A stretch of 64,000 nt of DNA from Cheilinus undulatus. Its lineage: Eukaryota; Chordata; Actinopteri; Labriformes; Labridae. This document shows, piece after piece, positions 32,101 to 42,172 of this stretch; positions within the stretch are counted from its first letter, which is position 1; each line of letters begins with the position of its first letter. The notes under the pieces were generated by a model. It did not search any database and was not told where the DNA came from. It saw only the letters and a list, made by a program, of their open reading frames with translations. Location: assembly GCF_018320785.1 (NCBI RefSeq), contig NC_054872.1, forward strand, positions 24,386,769 through 24,450,768. Reading direction: 5' to 3'. The position numbers and the translations under genes are program-made.

Positions 32101-34705
32101 CTCCTCCGCCCCAGCCTCCTCCTTTATTGCATAAAGCTTGTTGCACCCTCAAATTAAGATTCATGCTACTATGTCAGGGCTGTACATTAACTTTTTTTTT
32201 GCCCATAGCGCTGGTGCTACAGAGGTTGACAGTTTTGTAGCACAGAACAAAAACCTGTAGCACAATATATAATATGTTTGTTATATCTCCAAAACCAACA
32301 TGTAATCAAAATATATATTCTTAGTAAATGAATGTACTTGAAAAACAAAAACAAAACAGCCTAAATTACAGCTCTCATTAATTTCTACCAAAGCAAACAG
32401 CCAACCACAAAGAAGAGAGACGCTGATGGTTCATCTCCACATTCAGACACAAAACAAGAGCAAACTGCAGGAAGCTGACTATCTTCACAGGAGTGTGGTG
32501 CTTGAAGATGATTAGAGCAGTATGATTTAGAAATCAGACTTTGAGACGGATAAGACAATGAAATAACTGAGCTCAGTTTGTGCTGCTATTTGCTGCTGGA
32601 ATCCTTTTGTTTGTAGTCATCAATTTTTTTTTAACTTTTGGCAGGACCAACAGACAGCTGTAGCCTTCTTCTGTGTTCATTCTTTTAACTTAAACTTTAG
32701 TGTGTTCTAGAGATTGAAGTATGTTTCTTTGTTCATCCTTAAACTGTGTTTCAAGGACTGAAGTGTTAGGTCTAAACTACATTTATATATTGGTACTGAT
32801 ATCAGCTGAATTTAATTTGTAAATATCCCCATATTGTATAAACCCCAATGTGCATTCCTAGTCAAACTAAGAAATACAGTAAAGTTTTATGTTCTTATGT
32901 GGGTCTTTTAAATGGATTTCTTACAGGCCGATTCAAAAGGACCAAGGGCCACAGTTGGCCCACAGGCCATAGTTTGGACACCCCTTATATATTTACTGAT
33001 ACTCAGAGTAATAGGAAAATATTCCAAACATTAGTAGAAATTAATCAAACACTGTTAGAGTTTGGTCCATATTGTACTATCACACTGGGTTCTGATGTTT
33101 GTAGAGCTAATGTCAATGAACAGATGCTCTTTTCTCTCTAACAGTGTATTGAGAACATCAGTACTATTGGAGTTCAACGGTAATTAAAAAAAAAAAAACT
33201 ATCTCCAAATTGCTTCTTTACCCTAACAACACACACAAAGTTTATGCAGTGTAGGGCTGTATTGATCTACTTCTCCGTGCTTCTGTCTCTCTCTCCCTCA
33301 CACACTGCTGTCTGTCTGTTCATGTCATATCAGACATGTATGCTACATTCAGATGCGTTTTGGCTTGTTAACTAAACAGCAGCTGCTACGATATTAGTGG
33401 AGAAAAAATTTGTCGTTTTATACATTAATCTTTAATCAGAAGTTAGCGCAGACTGAGAGCTTTGTCCTCTCACTGACAGCCAACTCACTGCGACCGTCAG
33501 TGCATAATTGGAGAGGACGAGGCTAATGGAGAAGTAAGCTAGTAGATACACGTTTTTAAAATCGTATAGCCTACGTGCCTTAAAATAAACCTTGGGATTA
33601 TAGCAGCGCTCTTCTTCAACATAATGACACCTGGACTGCGTCTGCCCTGAGCTTGCCCCGTCTGTTAGAGCTGCAGCTCTCAACGCGGAGCATGGCCACT
33701 CGAGCTCCAGACACAGGACTGCGCACGATAAAAGGAAAAAACATTCCGCTTGAATCTAAAATGTACCAGAAATAAGAAATAAATGGACTGGGCATGAAAT
33801 TCAAATCTCAAATCAAAGTGGAGTGAAGTTCTTGGGGCAACAAGTCAAACCTAAAGTCTTATCTGCACGTCTGGCATTCACACATCTCTCTCACTTTGTC
33901 ATAGCACCTGTGCGATGAGGAGTGAAAACCTCTTAGCACAGACCAATTTTCTCATAGCATTTGCAACATATATGTCACACTGTACAGCCCTGTATGTATT
34001 AATTGCTATTGAACTAATTCAGTATGAATTATCATAAATGTATCTATTCATATGGGGGTTTTTAGCAATGCGCTCCCTGGTAAGTCAAAGCATGCTGCTT
34101 GACTAACCCAGGGAGCATCTTTTGAGCAGAGCCTTTTCTGCTAAGTAAAACTGTAGCTCCATTTTGCAATAATATGGTAAAATGCATGACAAGAGTTTTC
34201 CTGACTGAACTGTCATTTTAATTTTTGTAATAATAAAGCTTCTGTCTGCACAGCATATTTAGATATGTAATGTAAAGCCAATTATCTCATAAAAGCGTGG
34301 TAAATATGAGTAAATAAGCTGTTACAGGGACTCTTACCTGCTGGAGCTGTTGTTTGTACTCTTCCCTGTGGCTTTTCTTCATATGTCTTTCCTTGGCTTT
34401 GGCACTGCAGAATGTGATGAAGCACTGGAAACACTGCAGACTCTCATGCTGGTCTGAAGGGACATGAGAAAATCAGAGATGGTACTAAAAACATTTTAGT
34501 TTCCAGCTGCCTTACATTTGCTATTTTTAATCAAAAAGCATTGGCTTTGGTCTTTCTTACAGGCTTGAACAGATGCAGCAGGAGGTCCATTCAGAGCGAT
34601 GGGTTTATATGGTTCAGCTGGCTTTTCAGTAGGAACCTCTGGGGGTGGATCAGGGAGTCCTCGTCCCATCACTATCTCTTCTATGTTCAAAATTTCAGAG
34701 TCCAT
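29166..34705 (-). CDS. C2H2 zinc-finger and AT-hook protein, gene C (410 aa)
   Basis: Four coding exons, 34705-34561, 34453-34338, 30275-30132 and 29993-29166, join in phase (1233 bases, TAA stop). The N-terminus MDSEILNIEEIVMGRG is acidic and Pro-rich. Fingers follow from about residue 55: LQCFQC, FTCYVC, FKCVHC, MVCKDC and HRCKKC. A Lys/Glu-rich low-complexity segment then carries two AT-hooks, KKRGRPAK (near 29702-29725) and AKRGRPSK (near 29550-29573). Three more fingers follow (HPCPEC, HPCEEC, FACATC). AT-hooks bind the minor groove of AT-rich DNA, so the protein probably combines two DNA-binding modes in the nucleus. Its first three fingers and the intron before them match the front of gene D closely, which indicates tandem duplication. 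The orthologue is not recognised. Confidence 0.87.
30276..32174. other. Gene C long intron, right-hand exon side to hAT element
   Basis: Part of the 4.06-kb phase-0 intron (donor GTAAGAG after 34338, acceptor CCACAG before 30275). A 94-codon open frame at 31282-31566 on the minus strand has no recognisable motif or splice context. Otherwise AT-rich. Confidence 0.4.
32655..32860 (-). repeat. hAT-like MITE, partial copy, nested
   Basis: Read inverted, it aligns with the copy at 63021-63443. The words TTCATCCTTAAACTG, AAGGACTGAAGTGTTAGGTC and TAAACTACATTTATA and the end GTGCATTCCTA are all recognisable. It is truncated on its far side. Confidence 0.55.
32935..32985 (-). repeat. hAT terminal fragment (GGCCCACAGG type)
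   Basis: Inverted, it reads AGGGGTGTCCAAACTATGGC then CTGTGGGCCAACTGTGGCCC, the typical start of a Charlie-like hAT element. A related start lies at 36485. Confidence 0.5.
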
Positions 34706-34738
34706 CCTGGCACTCTGCTAGCTCTCACAACAACGTAC

Positions 34739-36060
34739 CTAGATTAAATGTGAGAACAAGTTAAGTAAGAGATTGAAATAAAGCTGATAAAACAAAGTAA
34801 ATTAAAATTTACGATTGACTGGTTGAACATAGTGACACAAAACTCTCATATTCTCTAAGGTTAGAGTGTAATCATAACTCTTATCTCTCTTCAGTTTTAG
34901 TGAACAGTATTATGGATAAATGTTTCACCAGAAAATATAGAGAGTTATAGAGAGAGTAGCAATGATTGTTCAGATTCACAGGGCTGTTCACCTGTATTAT
35001 GAGTGACAGGACAATCTAAATGGTACACATACATTGGAAATGAGTGAAGAAGAAAAGGTATTTTTATATTTGTGAATTTAGACTGTGTGTAGGAGTTTGT
35101 CCGGTAACTAAAATTAAGAGATTTTTTTTTATGAGGCCTGTAACTTGAATCTTATGGTTGCAATGGTATCAAAACGGTTATCGGCATGGTGAAATATATC
35201 CTAGAAATTATCTTAGTTAAAATCCGGCATACAATAGAACATAAGAAAACAGAACACGTGGTAAAACTTTCAACGTCTCAGACTTGTTTGTGAAACGCTC
35301 GGGGGTACTTATATATCAACAATGTGATATTTTAGATAATTATAGCTTCTATTCAACAGAAGACCACGTTATTCTATCTGTTGACTTGTTAGTGTCACGT
35401 AGCTTGAATATATTTTTTAAAAGAGAAACACAAACTCTACTACCTGCAGCTTAGTAAACTCCAGTTTCAGGTCAATTCGGCTGACGTTACGGTCCTGTCT
35501 GAGAGGCCGCTAGCTAGCGTTAGGCTAACTAGCTCAGTGTAAACATCCAGTCTCCCGTTTTCCTGCTAAACACGTATTAGCTGCTCTGGCTCGGATACGA
35601 GGCCAATTCAAAGAAAAAATAACTGCTTGTGTTTAATGCACGTGCACGTATGTAAAGAAAATAATGAATTATGAGGTTCCCGGGTGAGCTATCGCTGGCT
35701 AGCTTGCTGCGGGTTAGCGCTAACAACACTGGCTGCTATTCAAAATGGAAAGAATACTTTTTGTGCCTTTTCACAACACCCCGTTTTAACTCGTTGTCTA
35801 GAGTTCGTATGCATTAATCTAGATTAATTAGGATTCCAGATAATGTTCTTTCATAAAGATTGCGGTAAATTTAAGAGAAAAAATAAGATTGAGTAGACGT
35901 TTACGTTACCTCTGCCCGCTCTTTGAAGCTAGTTTGACTGAGAGAGTTCACCCCACAGAAGCACAACAGATAGATCGGACGCTTCCTGGTGTACGGTTGA
36001 GCCGTTGTTACAGCTAAGATGGCTGCCGGGGGACTTGTCTCCTCTCTGTTATTATCGCAG
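34739..36060 (-). promoter_or_regulatory. Two alternative first exons and promoter of gene C
   Basis: The ATG exon starts at an acceptor ATCTAG before 34738. Two upstream donors fit non-coding first exons: CTGCAG|GTAGTA with exon end at 35444, and GCAGAG|GTAACG with exon end at 35910. The sequence around each is enriched in CG compared with the flanks. A YY1-type site AAGATGGCTGCC lies at 36016-36027. Two alternative start sites are inferred. Confidence 0.45.
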
Positions 36061-36484
36061 TGTTTAAAAACATTTTAACTTGACTTATTCTGTTGGCCAA
36101 GTTGTTCTGTTAATGATTATTAAAGCAACACTTTGGGTTATGGTCCGAGCAGATAGAAATGTCAGACATATCAGCAACAGCTACATTATAATAGATATAA
36201 TCGATATTTATCTTCAATTGTATACCTTTTTGCAGTTTAACCACACATCGCAGTGTACTGATAAATCATGTTTAAATAATTACTTTAAAAATGTTCGGAC
36301 AAACAGATCTGAACAAACAAAAGTAATTTTTCATCCGATTTGAACGAACCATCTTTTCTATTCAGTCTGAATCTATGCCTAATTTCCGCCATGTGACCCA
36401 AAACAACTTTGTGAATAGTACTCATGCGCTGTATGTATTTTCGTTGACCTTCATTGTATTTACTGTTATCTGCATCTCTTAATA

Positions 36485-36580
36485 CAGGGATGTCCAGCTG
36501 TGGCCTGGAGGCCAATTGAGACCCGTTTCACTTTTGATAGGCCCACAGCAAATTCCAAAAACACAATGAAATATTGCCTC
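36485..36580 (+). repeat. hAT terminal fragment
   Basis: CAGGGATGTCCAGCTGTGGC then CTGGAGGCCAATTG matches the family seen inverted at 32935-32985. Only the left end is present. Confidence 0.5.
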
Positions 36581-36584
36581 AAGA

Positions 36585-37588
36585 GGTGGAAAACTAGGAT
36601 ACACGACTATTGTACTAAAGTAAAAGTACAGTCTCTTTCACGCAAGTAAAACTGCTGGCATTTAAAACTACTCAAGCAGTGTAAAAAAGTACTTTGTTTC
36701 ATTCAACCTTTACTTTAAATAGCCTACTGAATAGTCTAACTACTGAAGAGTAGTACAGTAAAATATGATCTTTCCTTATTGGCGAGAACAACAAGAGGAC
36801 AGATCTCGAAACAGATAAAGTCACACCTCTATAATAAAGTATAAAATACACATGACAACTGGAAGTGTTAACTCAAACAGAGCTCAAATGTAGGACTTTG
36901 AATAATATTGGCCCACACTGGGCCTACATAAAGTTAAACTACACTTGTCTTTAATAATTTACAATTTGACAGCTGTGGTAACTCTCAAAAACTGTCCCAA
37001 GATGGTACTCCTCCGGCAAGAGCAATTTAGATACAAACTCTCTGCGAGGCAGTGTGTACTTTAGGAACCCCTAAGGTCACAGATTTGAACTCTAACTCAG
37101 TGGGTAACTTCACTCATTATGTCTCAAATCAAAATCAACAAAAATCCACCAGAAAAATTACCAAAACAACACTAGCAGAGCACACTGTACAACAGGCCAC
37201 AATCCTCTCTCTATGTGCTACCATGTTGTCAACAGAGGTGAAAAAGTACAAGAGTTTGTATGCAAGTAAAAGACCAGTCTCTCTGGTTAAAACTTACATA
37301 GATGTAAAAGTACTAATTTTAAAAAGTACTCCAAACAGTACAAGTACATGAAAAAATTGCTCAATTACAGTAATTTGAGTAAATGTGATGCATAACTTTC
37401 CCCTCAAGCTTATGTTGAACTGTATTGTAGGCTACTTAGGCAGTGCTACTGTGCTCATTCTGTAAACAAACATTTTGTCAAGTAGAATTTATCTTGGGTG
37501 GAAAAAGTGCATGACTATTGTACTCAAGTAAAGGTAAAGTCACTGTGGTTAAGATTTGATTAAGCAGAAGTAAAAAGTATTTAATATA
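36585..37588. repeat. Cluster of Tol2-like hAT end fragments
   Basis: Three segments (about 36585-36735, 37233-37400, 37497-37588) are built from AAGTAAAAGTAC-type words. The middle one starts CAGAGGTGAAAAAGTACAAG, very close to the CAGAGGTGTAAAAAGTACT end of Tol2-type hAT elements. None has a transposase. Sequence between them shows no gene. Confidence 0.55.
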
Positions 37589-38497
37589 CTAGTGCATCTC
37601 AAAAAATTAGAATATCGTGAAAAAGTTCAATATTTTTTGTCACTTGTTTCTGAAAGTGAAACCCATATATTATATAGACTTGTTAACCATTAAGTGAAGT
37701 ATTTCAAGCCTTTATTTCTTGAAATGTTGATGATTATGGCTTACAGATGAGAAAACCCAAAATTCAGTGTCTCAAAAAATTACAATATTACATAAGATCA
37801 ATAAAAAAAGGATATTTTCAACAGAAATGTCAGGCTTCTGAAAAGTATGCTCATTTCTATGCCTTCAATACTTGGTTTGGGTGTCCTTTTGCATGAATTA
37901 CTGCATCAATGCTGCGTGGCATGGAGGCGATCAGCCTGTGGCACTGCTCAGGTGTAATGGAAGCCCAGGTTGCTTTGATAGTGGCCTTCAGGTCATCTGT
38001 ATTGTTGTGTCTGGTGGCTCTCATCTTCCTCTTGACTGTACCCCATAGATTCTCTATGGGGTTCAGGTCAGGCCAGTTTGCTGGCCAATCAAGCACAGTA
38101 ACACCATGGTCATTGAACCAGCTTTTGGTACCTTTGGCAGTGTGGGCAGGTGCCAAGTCCTGCTGGAAAAATGAAATCAGCATTTCCATAAAGCTTGTCA
38201 GCAGAAGGAAGCATGAAGTGCTCTAAATTTCCTGGTAGATGGCTGCATTGGCTGTGGACTTCAGAAAACACAGTGGACCAACACCAGCAGATGCCATGGC
38301 AGCCCAAATCATCACTGACTGTGGAAACTTCACACTGGACTTCAAGCAACGTGGATTCAAGGTCCCAGAGTCTGGAGGAAGAGTGGAGAGGCACAGAATG
38401 TAACAACTCTATGTAACATATAGGTTTCACTTTCAGAAACAAGTGACAAAAAATATTTAACTTTTTCATGATATTCTAATTTTTTGAGATGCACTAG
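37589..38497 (-). mobile_element. Tc1/mariner, internally deleted, well-preserved ends
   Basis: A 909-base element between two TA dinucleotides (37587-37588 and 38498-38499). The ends CTAGTGCATCTCAAAAAATT are identical on both sides, and about 85 bases of inverted repeat differ at only a handful of positions. On the minus strand, 38189-37857 is one uninterrupted frame for the last third of a Tc1 transposase (QQDLAPAHTAKGTKSW, WPDLNPIENLWGTVKRK). The N-terminal two thirds are deleted, so it is non-autonomous. High end similarity makes it the youngest-looking Tc1 copy here. Confidence 0.9.
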
Positions 38498-38499
38498 TA

Positions 38500-39572
38500 G
38501 AGTTAACTTTAAGTGCTGAGTACTGACTAGCTACAAGGACTGAATGATTTGGGAAAATCCTCTATGATGAGTTTTTATTCTCATCTTATGTATGTTTCAA
38601 CAAACACAAGCAATAAACCATTCTATATTTTAACCAACATAACATAAGATAGATTAAACAAACTGTTCTTTCTTGAACGGGCCAATAGCTTCATATATCA
38701 AAAACTGGTTTTCTTCTGGGGTCACAATTGTATCGTGGTGCCTTGGTAATGTTTCCGCAGTAAAGTGATGATAAATGCCTGGACCTGCTTAATGATGACA
38801 GCTGGGATTGAATTATAGGCTAGTTCCTTTAAAAACAGGTATAAGGCGTATAGCGGCCGATCCATCCAAAATTAAAGCCGCTGCAGGCTAAACACGGGAG
38901 TCAAAGTGATGACGCGCACTCGCAACTTTATCGCACCAAACCCAGTTTATTTACATAGCGCTGCATCTTGCCATTGAACAACTTTACCGAACAAAAATCC
39001 GATAATAGGTCGAACTCTAACCAAGAACGTGCGGTCAACAGAAAACGTCCTCCCTGTGCTCACCCCACTCCAACTTCCAGCAGAAGCACCCCACAGGTGC
39101 ACAGGTGAAGTAAATTAACTGATCACCACTGTGCCACCAAACACCACACCCACTAATCCGTGTGTAAACCAAAACCCACCTACGCCCCAAAGGCATCTTC
39201 AAAACTTACATGTTTGGCTCCTACAAGGCGTGTTTGGTATTTATTTGTTTAATTGAGGTTGTGGCTCTTTTTCTAACTTTAGAGATCGTATGTCACCTAC
39301 ATGTCTAAGCAGCTGTTGACCATGTTTGTTTTTGTTTGTGTCACAGCTTTAAACAGATTTGCACTTCTGAGATAAAGAAATTTAATTATTTTATAATTCC
39401 ATATGTTGCTTCTTACCGATATTCAAGAGCACAAATAGCCATAATTTCATATTTTTTAATGAAACCGTTATCTTTAGAATCATTCTTAATATTCTTAGGA
39501 AAGCATGTCCTTAAATCACTGCATTCCTCCAAAATGTTAAAATAATATAGAAATGTGTAAAAAGCTCTGGAA
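38500..39572. other. Intergenic DNA between genes C and D
   Basis: No gene or named repeat recognised. Confidence 0.4.
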
Positions 39573-40053
39573 TTTAAAGGTCACATACTTCCCCCTTTTA
39601 AGACAAGTTTATATTAGTCTCAGAGGTCCCCAAAACATGCCTGTGAAGTTTGTTGCTGAAAAAACACTGCTCAGGATGAGCTGTTTCTCTGGCTGTGGCT
39701 TTAAATGTTAATGAGCTGTCTGACTCCGCCCCTCTCAGGAAATGGATGTGGCTTAATGGATGTGGCTGTCCTGATCCTCTTCTCTGCTGGCAGCTGAGAG
39801 GAGGGCGGAACTTTCTTCTAAACAGGTTGAGGGCCAACCGAACCTGGGGGCCTTGCTAACTCCCTGCATGACATCATGAGGGGAAAACCTGAGAACAGCG
39901 TGTTTCAGCACACATTTTCTGAAAAGTGGAGAAATAGAGGACGGGAGGGAATGGATTTTTCTGATTCTTGGGGTGACTGTGGACAGGCCAGGGGCACATA
40001 TTTTTGTTAGAAAAGCCTGAAAAAGTGTATTTTGCATAATATGTGACATTTAA
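39573..40053. mobile_element. 470-base MITE with GTCACATA ends
   Basis: The left end TAAAGGTCACATACTT and the right end inverted TAAATGTCACATATTA form short inverted repeats. The inside is moderately GC-rich (CTGACTCCGCCCCTCTCAGG; CATGACATCATGAGGGGAAA) and I recognise it as a dispersed percomorph-type repeat. Frames of 79 and 98 codons on the minus strand lie inside it and are not genes. Confidence 0.6.
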
Positions 40054-40592
40054 AATTATTTTACTTCCTCAGCGTCTGGGTGACTCTTCAGTTCCAGAAA
40101 AATTTCAACAAGAGTACTACAGTGTTCTTCAAGAGTTGTAAGAGATTTCTTCCTTGTTGAACATACTGATATTTGTAATAATATTACAGAGCTATTATTA
40201 ATGAAACACCTCATTTTTTTACTCTAACAAGTCATATATGATTGAAACAGATTCAAGGGAAAAACAGTCTTAAAAGTATTTTATTTTTTGTTGAAATAAA
40301 AAAAGTTTATAAATTAATAGAGCTAAACACCCACCATGAAATGCATGAAGTCAGGTAAAAAAAACATTGAAATTCATATATTAATGTTCTGCAGCTTCAT
40401 GGCTATAATTTTTTTTCACATTCCTTTCAAAGGCAAATAAATTCTTATATTTGCTCAATAACATTTTTAAGTCACAAATTCTGTCACAAGTATTCAGTTA
40501 AACAATGACAAGGAGAATGAAAGGCATATTGGAAAAGTTATAAAGACATCTTCTGATACACCGGGTATACACTGAATGCACAATTTTGGACA
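40054..40592 (-). other. 3' flank of gene D
   Basis: Region just downstream of the TAG stop at 40593. It should hold the 3' UTR. A minus-strand AATAAA word lies near 40280. Confidence 0.4.
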
Positions 40593-42172
40593 CTACTTTT
40601 TTCCTAAACCCTCTTGCCTATGAAAATTCAAAAAGCAGTTGTGGTTTCTAGAGATACAAAGAAAGACGCAGCACTTAAGGCATAGCACTCTGGATGTTCT
40701 TTGACAGTCCCCGAAACGACATCTTCCCCCTTCTCCCTCGGCAAGCTGCTCTGGCCAGTGGCCCGAACCATCATATCGAGTAGCTGCATCTGGGAGGGGA
40801 CTCTCCTCCACCAGGCTGGGGTTGGGGGTTTCATGTGTTGCTTGGACTTTCTCTAAGGGGGGTTGAGGAGGAACTGAGTCCTGAGTATCGGAGCTGTCTG
40901 ATAGGATGAAAGCCTTTGACACCTCCAATCTAAAAGCCATAAAGGATAAAGGTGCAGACGCTGCCTTGTGCTCCTGCCTGTATAGTAGCCAGGAGTTGAC
41001 CAAAGCCAGATCTGTCAGGTACCAAAGCACCGCTTGAGGCCAGCAGCTGGGGGCAGAGGCAGTGAGGGGGATGGAGTAAAGATTTAGCAGGTCTCTGTTG
41101 AGACGAGCTGACATCTGGGCCTTCTCGAAGTTGTCAATAAGAGAAGCCATGTTCCTCTGTCCGTTTCCCACAGTAGAAAGTATGAAGCCACGGTGAGACC
41201 TACGCAACATCAACTTCCCGTCTGAGCTAACAAACTCATCTCCGATCTGCCCCCGGGCCCCTCCCACCCTGCCTGCACCATGAACCCCAGCAACTAACAG
41301 ACGCTCCAGCATGGCCGGAGTGGAGAGTTCCTGTTTGCAAAGAAACACTGTACTACCTTTGGGGACCATTTGTTCCACAGCGTATTCTTTACCCTCCATA
41401 CCCAGTTTAAGATCCACATGTAAGAGCAAACCGTTGAATCCGATTAGTGTAGTGCAGTGAAGAGACGGTTTCTTAGTGTGCATCTTCCCAGTCAGAGGAA
41501 GCAGATACTGGTCAACTGCGGACTGACCATCACGTCTCAGCGACTGGCACCCTGCTTTAAATCGACACAGCAGTGGCCGGGCCTTCCACAGGGGATCTGT
41601 TTTTGAATTATTCAAGTCATCTGACATGTGACCTTGTCTCTGATCTTCACTGTGCAGAGAAATTTCACTTTGTCTGTTTACAAGTTTTTTACTCAGATGT
41701 ATATCACTCTCATGTCCTCCTTTTTGAACATTTGGGTCTATTGGATCCTTTACAGGAGAGGCAAGCTTCAACATGCGAGACAGCTCAAGGAAACGGGAAA
41801 AAGGCATTGCTTCTGCAATCAATGGCACCTTTGTCAAGTCCTCCCAGTAGAGCCTCGGACTGGGAAACTGGAAAACAGCAAGAAACCAAGGAAAATTTTT
41901 CAGACCTTCACCTGATCTCAATAACTGAAAAGAACTCAAGAAAATGCTTTACAACAACACAAACCTTTAATGTCCCCATTGCAATGTGGATCCCAACAAA
42001 CTGTGCAACCTCTCTGGCTGTGACAGGACTGGACATGTTGGACAGTTTATTTGTGCAATTCGTAATTTCTACCCAGGTATCCCATCCAAAGTACTTGGAA
42101 AAGTAATCTACCGGCCTTGTGGTTGTGTCTGCCTCGCTTTGTGCTGAAGAATGGCTCTCTGAAGCTGGCAAA
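40593..42172 (-). other. piggyBac-derived domain of gene D (exons 8 and 9)
   Basis: Exon 8 (42172-41965) encodes the N-terminal piece of the piggyBac fold (NKLSNMSSPVTAREVAQFVG, IHIAMGTLK). Exon 9 (41867-40593) encodes the rest. Judged by eye, the first catalytic Asp is kept (SAVDQYLLPLTGK for the usual DEQLVPFKGR type). The second, normally in a DNxF(T)S motif, is replaced in VFLCKQELSTPAMLERLL. Cutting and joining activity is therefore unlikely. The cysteine-rich C-terminus, which binds DNA in piggyBac transposases, is kept. No piggyBac inverted repeats were noticed around it. Confidence 0.8.

Larger units (their letters stand above)
32175..33992. mobile_element. 1.8-kb hAT-like element with nested repeats
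   Basis: CAGGGCTGTACATTAAC on the left and TGTACAGCCCTG on the right form a 12-base perfect inverted repeat of hAT type (CAGGG start). Sequences near both ends share TAGCAC words (GCTGGTGCTACAGAGG; TCATAGCACCTGTGCG). An 8-base target duplication is not convincing. No transposase was recognised. Two other repeats lie inside it: a small hAT MITE at about 32655-32860 and a hAT end at 32935-32985. It sits within the long intron of gene C. Confidence 0.6.

Noticed and set aside
39598-40049. Minus-strand frames of 79 and 98 codons
   Set aside because: They lie inside a MITE with clear inverted repeats.
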